Shown here in pieces: positions 20,270-29,699 of a stretch of DNA of 64,000 bases. This DNA is from an alpha proteobacterium BAL199. GTDB lineage: Bacteria > Pseudomonadota > Alphaproteobacteria > Thalassobaculales > Thalassobaculaceae. Location of the stretch: the NCBI GenBank assembly GCA_000171835.1, contig ABHC01000009.1, positions 151,305 through 215,304 on the forward strand, read 5' to 3'. The notes beneath the pieces are model-generated. The model worked only from the letters and a program-made list of their open reading frames with translations, was not told where the DNA came from and searched no databases. Within the stretch, counting starts at the first letter, position 1. Every line of letters starts with the position of its first letter. The translations under genes and the position numbers were made by a program.

Positions 20270-21898
20270 ATGATGGACCCGATCCGTGTCGGCCTGATCT
20301 GGCGCCGCCTCGAAGGCGTCGTCGATCAGGTGGCGGAGACCTTCCTGCGCGCGGCGTTCTCCGTCGTCGTCCGCGACAACTACGACATGGCGTTCAGCCT
20401 GTTCGACTCCCAGGGCCGGCTGATCGCCCAGTCGAAGCGTAGCATCCCGAGCTTCACGGGCACGCTGCCGCGCACCCTGGAGGCGGTTCTGGAACGCTAC
20501 CCGATCGAGCGGCTGAACCCGGGCGACACGCTGATCTCAAACGACAGCTGGATCGGCACCGGCCATCTCAACGACATCTCGATGATCCATCCGATCTTCA
20601 GTGACGGCCGGCTGATCGCGTTTGCCGGTAGTACCGCCCATACCGTTGATATCGGCGGGGCGCCGTCGCCGACCGCACGCGACCGCTATGAGGAGGGGCT
20701 CTGCATTCCGATCTGCAAGATCGTCGAGCGGGGCGAGGAGAGCGAGACCGTCATCGATTTTCTGACTCAGAACCTGCGCCAGCCGGACGAGACCCTCGGC
20801 GACATCCGCGCCCAGTTCGCCGCCTACCGCGACTGCACGGCGAAGCTGATGGACATGCTCGCCGATGAGGACCTGCCGGATCTGGACACCGTCGCCGACG
20901 AGATCATCGCCCGCTCCGAGGAGAGCATGCGTAAGGCCATCGCGGCCTTGCCCGACGGCGAATGGCGCGATGAATTTCAGACCGACGGCTTCGACCATCC
21001 GCTGACCATCGCCTGCAAGGTCAGCATCTCGGGCGACGAGATGACGGTCGATTTCACCGGCACCTCGCCGCAGGTGCCCTGGCCGATCAACTGCGTGCTG
21101 AACTACACCCAGGCCTACAGCCGCTACGCGGTGAAGTGTCTGCTCGATCCGGAGGCGCCGAACAATGCCGGGTCGCTGCGGCCGATCCATGTGATCGCGC
21201 CGGAAGGATGCCTGCTGAACGCCCGATCGCCGGCGCCGGTCTGGGGGCGACATCTGTCCGGCCACTATGTCCCACCGGCGGTCCTCGGCGCGTTGGCGGC
21301 GGTGGTGCCGGAGCGGGCGGTGGCGGAATCCGGCTCGCCGCTCTGGAACGTCTATTTCAGCGGCCAGCGTGGCCCGAAAGCCGAGAACTTCGTCAAGATG
21401 TACTTCATGAATGGCGGCCACGGTGCGCGCTCGATCAGCGACGGTCCCGGCTGTCTCAGCTTTCCCAGCAACGTGTCGAACGAGCCGGTGGAGGTGTTCG
21501 AGAGCCAGACGCCGATGCTGGTCACCGAAAAGGCTTTCGTCCCGGACACTGGCGGGGCCGGGCGCAACCGTGGCGGCAACGCTCAGCGTATCGGCTTCCG
21601 CTCCCTGTCCGACGCGCCGATCACCATGACGATCCGCCACGAGCGGGTGAAATATCCGCCGCGCGGCCTGCTCGGCGGACTGCCGGGAGCGGCGGGCACC
21701 GACCGGCTGAACGGCGCGACGTTGGAGCCGAAGTCGCGCACCGTTCTGAAGCAGGGCGACGAGGTGGTGTTCCAGACACCCGGCGGCGGCGGGCTCTACC
21801 CGCCGCAGGAGCGCGCGCCCGAGAAGATCCGCACGGATATCGAGACCGGACTGGTAACCCGCGAGGAAGCGAGCAGGACCTATGGCAAGTTCGACTGA
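20270..21898 (+). CDS. hyuB: Hydantoinase B / N-methylhydantoinase beta-type subunit
   Basis: 542 residues. The start DPIRVGLIWRRLEGVVDQVAETFLRAAFSVVVRDNYDMAFSLFDSQGRL, the box GGAPSPTARDRYEEGLCIP and the C-terminal KQGDEVVFQTPGGGGLYPPQER are typical of HyuB/acetone-carboxylase alpha-like subunits. Two consecutive ATGs (20270, 20273) are preceded by AGGAG; the second has the better spacing. It pairs with HyuA, which overlaps it by 17 bases. Such pairs perform ATP-dependent opening of cyclic amides or ATP-dependent carboxylations. Confidence 0.92.
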   Translation: MMDPIRVGLIWRRLEGVVDQVAETFLRAAFSVVVRDNYDMAFSLFDSQGRLIAQSKRSIPSFTGTLPRTLEAVLERYPIERLNPGDTLISNDSWIGTGHLNDISMIHPIFSDGRLIAFAGSTAHTVDIGGAPSPTARDRYEEGLCIPICKIVERGEESETVIDFLTQNLRQPDETLGDIRAQFAAYRDCTAKLMDMLADEDLPDLDTVADEIIARSEESMRKAIAALPDGEWRDEFQTDGFDHPLTIACKVSISGDEMTVDFTGTSPQVPWPINCVLNYTQAYSRYAVKCLLDPEAPNNAGSLRPIHVIAPEGCLLNARSPAPVWGRHLSGHYVPPAVLGALAAVVPERAVAESGSPLWNVYFSGQRGPKAENFVKMYFMNGGHGARSISDGPGCLSFPSNVSNEPVEVFESQTPMLVTEKAFVPDTGGAGRNRGGNAQRIGFRSLSDAPITMTIRHERVKYPPRGLLGGLPGAAGTDRLNGATLEPKSRTVLKQGDEVVFQTPGGGGLYPPQERAPEKIRTDIETGLVTREEASRTYGKFD

Positions 21899-23987
21899 AC
21901 GCAGAGGCTGGCGCATCGGCGTCGATATCGGCGGAACCTTCACCGACGTGGTGCTGTGGAACGACGCGGGCGGAGCGCTTCGGCGCGACAAGCTGCTGAC
22001 CACCCCGGCGGACCCGTCGCGGGCGGTGGTCGACGGCATCGGCCGGATCCTGGCGCGCGAAGGGCTGCGGCCCATCGACCTGACCTCGGTCATTCACGGC
22101 ACGACCCTGGTGGCGAACGCCTTGATCGAGCGCCGCGGCGTGAAGACCGGGCTGGTGACGACGGCGGGGTTTCGCGACGTGCTGGAGATCGGCCGGGAGT
22201 GGCGCTACGACCTTTACGACCTGAACATCACCATGCCGACACCCCTGGTGCCGCGCGACCGGCGCACCGAAGTGGTCGAGCGGGTCTCCGCTTCCGGCGA
22301 CGTGCTCACGCCGCTCGACGAGGACAGTGTCGTCGCGGCGGCGAAGACCCTGCGGGAGAGCGGGGCGGAAGCGGTGGCTGTGGCGCTGCTGCATTCCTAT
22401 CGCAAGCCGGCTCATGAGCGCCGGGTCGGCGAGATCCTGGCAGGCGAACTGCCGGGCGTCGACATCACCCTGTCCTCCGACGTCAGCCCCGAACTCGGCG
22501 AGTACGAGCGGACGTCGACGGCGGTCGCCAATGCCTATGTGCTGCCGATCTTCGCGCGGTATGTCGGCCGGCTGGTGGACGAACTGCGGTCCATGGGTTT
22601 TGCCCACGACCTGCTGCTGATGCTGTCGGACGGCCGCTGCATCCGCGCCGACATCGCCGCGCGCTATCCGATCCGGCTGGTGCAGTCCGGCCCGGCGGCG
22701 GGGGCGGAGGCGGCCCGCCTGTTCGGGGATCTGGCGGATGTGGGTGACGTCCTGTGCTTCGACATGGGCGGGACGACGGCGAAGGCCTGCCTGATTCATC
22801 ATGGCGAGCCGGAGCGCACCGCGCGTTTCGAGGTCGCCCGCGAGACCCGGTTCGCCGAGGGCAGCGGCCTCCCGCTGCAGATCCCGGCGATCGATATGAT
22901 CGAGATCGGCGCCGGCGGCGGCAGTATCGCCTCCATCGATGCCCGCGGCCTGATCCAGGTCGGGCCCCTGAGCGCCAGTGCCGATCCGGGACCGGCCTGC
23001 TACGGCAAGGGCAACGACAGGCCGACGGTCACCGACTGCGACCTGATCCTGGGATACCTGGACGCCGGGTCGTTCCTGGCCGGGCGCATGACCCTCGACA
23101 AGGCGGCGGCGGAGAAGGCGATCGAGACCCATCTGGCCAAACCGCTGGGCGTGTCGGTGGTCGAGGCTGCCTGGGGCGTGCATGAGACGGTAACCGCCAG
23201 CATGGCGCAGGCGGCCTCCATCCACGCCATCGAGCGCGGTTTGGATGCAACCCGTTTCGCCATGTTGCCGATCGGTGGCGCCGGTCCGGTGCATGCCTGC
23301 GGCATGGCGGCGAAGATGAACATCGACCGTTTGGTCTGTCCGGTTGGCGCCGGCGTGGCCTCGGCCATCGGCATGTTGGCGGCCCCGGTGTCCTTCGAGG
23401 TCGCGCGGGCGGCCCCGGTTCGGCTCGACGCGTTCGATCCCGCCGAGGCCCGGTCGCTGATCGAGGAGATGCGGCAGGAGACCCGCGCCCTGGTAACGGG
23501 TGCCGGTATTGCCGAGGCGGATGTGAGCTACCGGGTCAGCGCCATGATGCGCTACGTCGGACAGGGCTACGAGATCGACGTGACGGTCGACGCCGCCCGG
23601 CTGGAGAGCGACGGGGCGGCCATGCTCGCCGCCGGGTTCGCCGAGGCCTACCGCGATCGTTACGGACGGGTGGAGCGCATGGCCAGCGAGATCCTGTCCT
23701 GGCGGGTGGTCGGCGCCGGTCCCCGCCCGCCGCTGGCCTCCGCCCTCAGCGCGTCGTCAGATCGCAAGGCCGAGGCCCCGGTTGCGACGGGGTCGCGGCC
23801 GGTGTTCTTCGGCGACGGCTTCGTCGACACCCCGGTCTATGCCCGCATGACCCTGGCCAGCGGCCAGACGCTTGTCGGTCCTGCGATCATCGAGGAGGAC
23901 GAGTCCACGCTGGTGGTTCCGCCGTCCTTCGATCTGACGGTCGATGTCGCCCTGAACCTGGTGGCGGATCGGAGGGTTCCGGCGTGA
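21882..23987 (+). CDS. hyuA: Hydantoinase A / oxoprolinase-type ATPase subunit
   Basis: 701 residues with ASKHA-type ATPase features: RIGVDIGGTFTDVV at residues 11-24, VIHGTTLVANALIERRGVKTGLVTT near 70, and the second phosphate loop VLCFDMGGTTAKACLIHHGEP near 290. IEIGAGGGSIASID and ADPGPACYGKG are the hydantoinase_A family boxes. It is coupled to hyuB upstream and overlaps the downstream ThDP gene by 4 bases. The complex is cytoplasmic, and its ring or amide substrate is unknown here. Confidence 0.93.
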   Translation: MASSTERRGWRIGVDIGGTFTDVVLWNDAGGALRRDKLLTTPADPSRAVVDGIGRILAREGLRPIDLTSVIHGTTLVANALIERRGVKTGLVTTAGFRDVLEIGREWRYDLYDLNITMPTPLVPRDRRTEVVERVSASGDVLTPLDEDSVVAAAKTLRESGAEAVAVALLHSYRKPAHERRVGEILAGELPGVDITLSSDVSPELGEYERTSTAVANAYVLPIFARYVGRLVDELRSMGFAHDLLLMLSDGRCIRADIAARYPIRLVQSGPAAGAEAARLFGDLADVGDVLCFDMGGTTAKACLIHHGEPERTARFEVARETRFAEGSGLPLQIPAIDMIEIGAGGGSIASIDARGLIQVGPLSASADPGPACYGKGNDRPTVTDCDLILGYLDAGSFLAGRMTLDKAAAEKAIETHLAKPLGVSVVEAAWGVHETVTASMAQAASIHAIERGLDATRFAMLPIGGAGPVHACGMAAKMNIDRLVCPVGAGVASAIGMLAAPVSFEVARAAPVRLDAFDPAEARSLIEEMRQETRALVTGAGIAEADVSYRVSAMMRYVGQGYEIDVTVDAARLESDGAAMLAAGFAEAYRDRYGRVERMASEILSWRVVGAGPRPPLASALSASSDRKAEAPVATGSRPVFFGDGFVDTPVYARMTLASGQTLVGPAIIEEDESTLVVPPSFDLTVDVALNLVADRRVPA

Positions 23988-25600
23988 GCGATAGTCCCCC
24001 ACGGTTCGTTGACTGGCTGGCCGCCGAGCTTGCCGCCCGAGGCACCCGGTTCGCCTTCGGTGTGCCGGGGGGCGGGACGACGCTGGACCTGCTGATGGCG
24101 CTGCACGCCGCCGGCATCCGCTCGGTCATTACCGCGCGGGAGGATGCGGCCGCGATCATGGCCGGGGTTGCCGGACGCCTTGCGAACGCTCCCGGTGTCG
24201 CCTTCACCACCAAGGGACCGGGCCTCGCTTCGGCGACCAACGGGATCGCGTCGGCGCTGCTCGACCGGATGCCGGTGCTGACGGTCGCTGAGAATTTCGA
24301 CCGGGACGAGCTCGCCTACCTGACCCATCAGGTCTTCGATCAAGCCGGGTTCGCCGCCGGCCTGTTCGACGGCACGCCGGGCACCGATGCGACGGTCGTC
24401 GGCGCGGACAGGACGGCGGTCTCGGCCGCCCTCGATGCGATGATGCGCACGCCCATGGGGCCGGCTTTGTTACTGGGCGAGCCGTCAGACATGACCGCGC
24501 CGGTCGGGGAGGGGGCAGCGCCCAGCGGCTCGCTCCCCGTCCCGCCAGGTGCCGATCTGGACCGGGCAGCCGCCCTGCTGGCGCGGGCGCACCGGCCGGT
24601 GATCGTCGCCGGTCTGGAAGCGACCACGCCGGAAGCGGCCGCGGGCATTCGTCGACTGGCGGAGGCGCTCGGGACGCCGGTGCTCGTCACCTACATGGCC
24701 AAAGGTGTGGTGCCGGACGACCATCCGTTGTTCGCCGGGATCTTCACCGGCGGGGCGATCGAGCAGGCTTGCGTGGCCTCGGCCGATCTCATCGTCCTGG
24801 CCGGGCTCGACCCGGTGGAGCTGATCCGCAAGCCTTGGCCCTATGCCGCGCCGGTGCTGGATCTGTCGGCGGTTGCCTATGCGCCGCATTACGTGACGCC
24901 GACGGTCCGCGTGCTCGGGCCGGTGGCGGCGGCGACCGGCGCGTTGGCGGATGAAGCCCAGCCCACCGACTGGACGGAAGAGGAAATCGCCGGCCATCTG
25001 GAGCGGTTCCGCACCGGCATGTCGATGCCGACGGACGGCGGCCTGTCGGCGGGCGTCGTCGTCGATGCGGCCATTGCCGCGTTCGTGGACAGGCCCCGGC
25101 TGACCGTGGATGCCGGCGCGCATATGTTCTCCGCCTGCGCCTTCTGGCCCTGCGCCGAGCCGTTGGATCTGCTGATCTCCAACGGCCTTGCCAGCATGGG
25201 CTTCGCGGTGCCGGCGGCGATCGCGGCGGCGCTGCACGACCCGGCGCGCGGCGCTCTGGCAATGACCGGCGATGGCGGGCTTCTGATGTGTCTCGGCGAG
25301 CTTAAGACGGCCGCCGCCCTCGGTGCCAACCTCACCGTCATCGTGTTCAACGACGCGGCACTCTCGCTGATCGACATCAAGCGCCAGCAACGCCAGATGC
25401 CGGATCTGGGTCTGTCCTGGCCGGCACCGGATTTCGCGGCGATCGCCGGCGGTTTCGGCTTCGAGACCTGGACCGCCCGGAGCGAGAGGGAAATGCGCCA
25501 GGCCTGCTCGGCTGCCGCACGGTCGGTCGGACCGAGGCTGATCGATGCCCGGATCGACCCGGCTGGTTACCCCGACCAGCTTCGCAGCCTTCGTGGATAG
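23984..25600 (+). CDS. Thiamine pyrophosphate-dependent enzyme (acetolactate synthase/benzoylformate decarboxylase-like)
   Basis: 538 residues with the three ThDP domains. In the N-terminal PYR domain the activating Glu is in TAREDAAAIMAGVAGRLA. A central domain follows, then the C-terminal PP domain with the Mg-ThDP motif GDGGLLMCLGELKTAAALGANLTVIVFND. The GTG start overlaps hyuA by 4 bases, so it closes the operon. The shorter length and diverged active-site region suggest a 2-oxo acid decarboxylase or lyase rather than acetolactate synthase. It would fit cleavage of a 2-oxo acid made by the class IV aminotransferase. Confidence 0.88.
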   Translation: MSDSPPRFVDWLAAELAARGTRFAFGVPGGGTTLDLLMALHAAGIRSVITAREDAAAIMAGVAGRLANAPGVAFTTKGPGLASATNGIASALLDRMPVLTVAENFDRDELAYLTHQVFDQAGFAAGLFDGTPGTDATVVGADRTAVSAALDAMMRTPMGPALLLGEPSDMTAPVGEGAAPSGSLPVPPGADLDRAAALLARAHRPVIVAGLEATTPEAAAGIRRLAEALGTPVLVTYMAKGVVPDDHPLFAGIFTGGAIEQACVASADLIVLAGLDPVELIRKPWPYAAPVLDLSAVAYAPHYVTPTVRVLGPVAAATGALADEAQPTDWTEEEIAGHLERFRTGMSMPTDGGLSAGVVVDAAIAAFVDRPRLTVDAGAHMFSACAFWPCAEPLDLLISNGLASMGFAVPAAIAAALHDPARGALAMTGDGGLLMCLGELKTAAALGANLTVIVFNDAALSLIDIKRQQRQMPDLGLSWPAPDFAAIAGGFGFETWTARSEREMRQACSAAARSVGPRLIDARIDPAGYPDQLRSLRG

Positions 25601-25654
25601 AGGATCCGCCACTGGGGCTCTGTCACGTCTTTGGCCTGAGCACATGTCGCCCCG

Positions 25655-25900
25655 GCTCTCTCTACATCGTCGGCGATCTGGCCCCAGGGCTGAACGACCA
25701 GGGCATCCAGCATATCCGCGGCGCGCCGAGCCATCCGCGGGCTCGGATCGGGCCTTCATGAACCCCTACGGCAACGAGCGATACCACGAGAGCCTCGGAA
25801 ACCTTCCGCCGGCCGACCTCTCCTTGGGACGCGCTCATTACATCATCGAAACCAGCAAAGGAATCTATAGAGCGACGTTCCGCGCCAGAAATCTGGTGCA
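25655..25900 (+). pseudogene. Decayed IS3-family integrase (orfB) C-terminal remnant
   Basis: In one frame the DNA encodes YIVGDLAPGLNDQGIQHIRGAPSHPRAR. In another frame it then encodes [21 protein letters not shown]. Both are pieces of the same IS3-family OrfB region (GAPYHPQT... and [22 protein letters not shown]), with the intervening ERWH segment deleted. No ends are recognisable. It marks the right border of the catabolic operon. Confidence 0.75.
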
Positions 25901-26153
25901 CCAAAATCAAGCCGTACAGCATCATCAAACAGGAGCCGGATCCTCTTTTGCCAAACGAGCTAAACAGGGCCAATTATCCTGACGATGGATGAGGAAGGTT
26001 CTCCTCATCCTACAGCCTTCTCACTGTCGATTGTCGTCTGACTACCCGAGAGTATGCCGATCTGTACTATGGGGCAGCTATTTTGGTGGGCGTATTGACA
26101 CTGAAATGGGTCTCACTGACCAGCAGATTGGCTTTGCAGCGCTCTCGCGTGAA

Positions 26154-26699
26154 TTACGCAGCACTCTTCCATTTTAGTGGAGTCATGTAGACGATGCGAT
26201 CACCTACACTGACCATCACATCGCCATCCTGAATATTGATCTGGAGCCTCATCGCGCGGCTCGCCAGTTTTGCCAGTTCGCCCGTATCTTTTTCGGAAAA
26301 ATTAATCACTTGAAGGTTCTCAAAACGGGTGGTGTTTTTCTTTATCTTGTCCCACCAGATTTCGGCCGTCCTGCCGCCATAAGGATAAACAATCACTTTG
26401 CCGGCCTTGCCACAGGATTGACGCATCACCTTCTCGCTGGGAAGCCCTAGGGCCACCCATACATCAAGCGCGCCGTTCAAGCTCTTCTGCCAGATGTCGG
26501 GCTCGTCATCCGTTGACAGTCCCTTCGTCATTTCAAGATTCTCATGGGCATTGAGCGCAAAGGCGACAATGCGCACCATCAGACGTTCATTCGTCTCAGA
26601 GGGATGCTTTGCCACGGTCAATTTATGGGTCTCATAGTAGTGACGATCCATATCGGAGACCGAAAGCTCAACTTTATGAATGGTGGCATTCTGCGCCAT
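26154..26699 (-). CDS. yaeQ: YaeQ family protein
   Basis: 181 residues, full length for YaeQ, a PD-(D/E)XK nuclease-fold family of unknown cellular role. Conserved stretches are MAQNATIHKVELSVSDMDRHYYETHKLTVAKHPSETNERLMVRIVAFAL at the start, GLSTDDEPDIWQKSLNG with the core Asp/Glu residues, and W-ALGLPSEKVMRQSCGKA. The gene is visibly less G+C-rich than its neighbours and lies isolated between IS remnants, which suggests acquisition. Its upstream 290 bases (26700-26988) show no other gene. Confidence 0.9.
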   Translation of the reverse strand: MAQNATIHKVELSVSDMDRHYYETHKLTVAKHPSETNERLMVRIVAFALNAHENLEMTKGLSTDDEPDIWQKSLNGALDVWVALGLPSEKVMRQSCGKAGKVIVYPYGGRTAEIWWDKIKKNTTRFENLQVINFSEKDTGELAKLASRAMRLQINIQDGDVMVSVGDRIVYMTPLKWKSAA

Positions 26700-26988
26700 G
26701 ATTTGTCCCAGGACTGCGGAGACTGCGATGCTTACAGGGGGTGGCGACCCTGTGAAAGTGATAATTCGGCCGGGACGGTGTGGTCACGAATCCGGTGCCG
26801 GAACGAACGAGTGCGTTGTCACATCAAGGCGTGGCGATTGGTCGGGTCGGGTCGGCGCGTAGGCTCTTACGACGAAGCCGATCTCATATGCGCGCCTGCA
26901 CTATCCGCCGTCGACCGTCCAGGACGCCGTTTGGCCGTACCGACGGTTCAAGTAATGAACAGAATGTCCAATACGATCAGCGCTCCTA

Positions 26989-28137
26989 GTGGATAAAATC
27001 CGACATTAGAATCCCGCTCAGGATTCCCGCGGGTTCGGTGGCGTGCGAGTCTGGGGCATGCGCACCGGGATCAGCTTCACCGTCAGTACCGCCGATCGCG
27101 CCCGCCTGGAGGCGATCGTGGCGGACCGCAACAGCCCGCAAAAGCACGTCTGGCGCTGCCGGATCGTGCTGCTCACCGCCGCGGGCCTGGGCACCAACGC
27201 GATCATGCGCGAGGCCGGGGTCGCCAAGACGGCGGTCTGGCGCTGGCAGGAGCGCTTCGCCGCCGAAGGCGTGGACGGGCTGCTGCGGGACAAGACGCGC
27301 CCGTCGCGGATCCCGCCGCTGGACCCCTCGGTGGCCGAGCGCGTCGTCGCCCTGACCCTGACCGATCCGCCCGGCGAGACGACCCACTGGACCGCCGCAA
27401 CGATGGCGGCACAGACCGGCATCTCGGTTAGTTCGGTGCAGCGGATCTGGCGTGCTCACGGTTTGGCCCCGCATCGGATCCGGCAGTTCAAGCTCTCGAA
27501 CGACCCGGAGTTCGTGACCAAGCTGCGCGACGTGGTCGGGCTCTATGTCGACCCGCCGGCCCACGCCATCGTGCTCAGCGTCGACGAGAAGAGCCAGATC
27601 CAGGCGCTCGACCGCACCCAGCCCGGCCTGCCGCTGAAGAAGGGCCGCGCCGGCACCATGACCCACGACTACAAGCGCCATGGCACCACCACCTTGTTCG
27701 CTGCCCTCAACGTGCTCGACGGCACCGTCATCGGCCGCAACATGCAGCGTCACCGCCACCAGGAGTTCATCCGCTTCCTCAACCACATCGAGGCCCAGGT
27801 TCCGGCCGGCAAGGTGATCCACGCCGTCCTCGACAACTACGCCGCCCACAAGCACCCCAAGGTCCGCGCCTGGCTGCACCGCCATCCCCGCTGGACCTTC
27901 AACTTCGTGCCGACCTCATGTTCCTGGCTCAACGCCGTCGAAGGCTTCTTCGCCAGGCTCGCCAAGCGCCGCCTCAAGCGCGGCGTCTTCCGCTCTGTCG
28001 CCGACCTCCAGGCCGCCATCAACCGCTTCCTCGACGAGCACAACGCCTCAGATCCGAAGCCCTTCAACTGGACAGCCGATCCCGACAAAATCATCGCCGC
28101 CGTCAGGCGTGGGCACCAAGTGTTGGATTCTATCCAC
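26989..28137 (+). mobile_element. IS630-family insertion sequence, copy 1 (1149 bp)
   Basis: Inserted in a CTAG target with TA duplicated on both sides (26987-26988 and 28138-28139). Terminal inverted repeats are GTGGATAAAATCCGACATT on the left and, read from the right end inward, GTGGATAGAATCCAACACT (16 of 19 match). It carries one transposase frame whose stop lies outside the element. Confidence 0.95.
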
Positions 28138-28140
28138 TAG
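27043..28140 (+). CDS. IS630-family transposase (copy 1)
   Basis: 365 residues from GTG 27043; ATG 27058 is an alternative. The N-terminal helix-turn-helix pair (RIVLLTAAGLGTNAIMREAGVAKTAVWRWQERF, then VSSVQRIWRAHGL) precedes a DDE domain. Its residues are Asp in IVLSVDEKSQIQALDR, Asp in VIHAVLDNYAAHKHP and Glu in SCSWLNAVEGFFARL. The terminating TAG consists of the duplicated TA plus the G of the CTAG target, so the element has no stop codon of its own. Confidence 0.95.
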   Translation: MRVWGMRTGISFTVSTADRARLEAIVADRNSPQKHVWRCRIVLLTAAGLGTNAIMREAGVAKTAVWRWQERFAAEGVDGLLRDKTRPSRIPPLDPSVAERVVALTLTDPPGETTHWTAATMAAQTGISVSSVQRIWRAHGLAPHRIRQFKLSNDPEFVTKLRDVVGLYVDPPAHAIVLSVDEKSQIQALDRTQPGLPLKKGRAGTMTHDYKRHGTTTLFAALNVLDGTVIGRNMQRHRHQEFIRFLNHIEAQVPAGKVIHAVLDNYAAHKHPKVRAWLHRHPRWTFNFVPTSCSWLNAVEGFFARLAKRRLKRGVFRSVADLQAAINRFLDEHNASDPKPFNWTADPDKIIAAVRRGHQVLDSIH

Positions 28141-28389
28141 GATCGTCTCAGGTAGTGAGGAGTAGGGAACACACCTTGTTGTACCCGCAACTGATCGCCC
28201 GTTCGGATTTTCTTTGCTGTTGAGGGGCTATGATCCGATTTTCCGATCAGCCTAAGCTTTGGTTTCGCGAGACTTGAAGTTGATCAATTCCATCGAAGAG
28301 GCAGATCGCGCAATCGGGTATCTCTGATCGAACATCCGGATCACGCTAATCAAAGTTTCCGATTTCTAGATATCAACAGAACTACCAAC
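28141..28389. other. Gene-free stretch between IS630 copy 1 and IS6 copy D
   Basis: About 250 bases of lower G+C DNA with no open frame of note, no IS end and no strong hairpin on either strand. It is probably non-coding debris. Confidence 0.6.
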
Positions 28390-29205
28390 GGTGTTGTCAC
28401 GTTAACGTGCCTGAGGTTGCGGGTTCAATGATCCGGGCGTAGGCGGTGTCGATGCAAACAGAGAAAATCAGCTACAAGCGCCACCGCTTTCCGCCTCAGA
28501 TCATTTCTCATGTTGTCTGGCTCTACGCCCGGTTCAACTTGAGCCTGCGCGAGGTCGAGGAGCTTATGCTGGAACGTGGTGTGGACGTTTCGTATGAGAC
28601 GATCCGGCGCTGGACCGTCAAGTTCGGTCCCCGGATCGCCCACGTTCTGCGGCGACGGCAGCCTCGCCCTGGTGATGTTTGGCATCTGGACGAAGTCGTC
28701 GTGAAGATCGCGGGCCGGTCATACTGGCTGTGGCGCGCCGTCGACCAACACGGTGTCGTTCTTGAGGAAATCTTACAATCGAAGCGAGACAAGCGCGCTG
28801 CAAAGCGGCTTTTGATCAAGCTGATGAAACGTTGGGGCTTCGTGCCCAAAAGGATCATTACGGACAAACTGCGCTCATATGGGGCCGCCAAGCGCGAGGT
28901 CGCGCCTGGCCTTGATCATTGGTCACACAAGGGGCTCAATAACCGCGCCGAGAACAGCCACTTGCCCTTCCGAAAACGAGAGCGGGTGATGCAAGGCTTC
29001 CGATCACCGGGTGGATTACAACGCTTCGTGTCTATGCAATCCGCAACCCGCAATCGTTACTCTGTCCCAGCCCGCCGTCGTTCCGCCCTCACCATTCGCT
29101 ACCATCGGCTCGAAGCGTTCGAAGCTTGGAAATCCGCGGCACATGCCGCTTGATCAACGACCGGCATGCCAACTTGCTAACTCGACGAGTTAACGTGACA
29201 ACACC
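28390..29205 (+). mobile_element. IS6-family insertion sequence, copy D (816 bp)
   Basis: Complete, same 17-bp ends as copy A. Flanks ctaccaac and tgccgaac do not match, so no target duplication survives. Its right end cuts the minus-strand frame at 29206-29437. Confidence 0.95.
28452..29153 (+). CDS. IS6-family DDE transposase (copy D)
   Basis: Protein identical to copy A (233 residues from the ATG, DDE intact). Confidence 0.95.
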   Translation: MQTEKISYKRHRFPPQIISHVVWLYARFNLSLREVEELMLERGVDVSYETIRRWTVKFGPRIAHVLRRRQPRPGDVWHLDEVVVKIAGRSYWLWRAVDQHGVVLEEILQSKRDKRAAKRLLIKLMKRWGFVPKRIITDKLRSYGAAKREVAPGLDHWSHKGLNNRAENSHLPFRKRERVMQGFRSPGGLQRFVSMQSATRNRYSVPARRRSALTIRYHRLEAFEAWKSAAHAA

Positions 29206-29437
29206 TGCCGAACAAATTTTTTAGACACAGCGACGTTAGCTCGTCTTCTGGTTGCCAACGGGGGGAAAATGCGACGGAGAACCATCCGATGACTTTGTTC
29301 ATCGACCGTTGTCGGTCCGCCTGCCGCAGAATCACGGCAAACTCAAGGAGCCGTCTCGAATGCGCCGGATCCAAGAACACCGACACGAGGGCCCGCACGA
29401 GGTCTGATTTTTTAGGGCGTGTTGTCACATGATCCAT
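29206..29437 (-). pseudogene. Unknown small protein, 3' end removed by IS6 copy D
   Basis: An open frame from ATG 29437 reads about 77 residues (MDHVTTRPKKSDLVRALVSV...) before entering the IS. The text is rich in normal residues (RRLLEFAVILRQADRQRSMNKVIGWFSVAF) and unlike the Arg/Pro-rich shadow frames. No family was recognised and no clear ribosome site is seen. It may be a genuine gene start or chance. Confidence 0.35.
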
Positions 29438-29699
29438 GATGCTGGTTTGCCAATGCCGCTGAGCTATAGGTGAAAGAATGCTGCGATGCGGCATAAAGCT
29501 GCCACATCATAGAAGCAACGAACCGTTGGCAGCGCCTCCTCAAGGCTAAGGTTCAGGGTCGGCAATCCACTCTTGATTCACCACGACCCGTAGACTCAGT
29601 AAAGGGACTATCGGAATGCCAAGGTTGTCTCTTGTTGCAATCTTCCGACACTCGGCAAAGATGGTGTGAACGATCCAGCCGAAATCGCTGCGAGGACCT

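Noticed and set aside
26989..29205. A resistance-type mobile island from the adjacent IS630 and IS6 copies
   Set aside because: No cargo gene lies between them; the 250 bases are gene-free and the flanks are unrelated.
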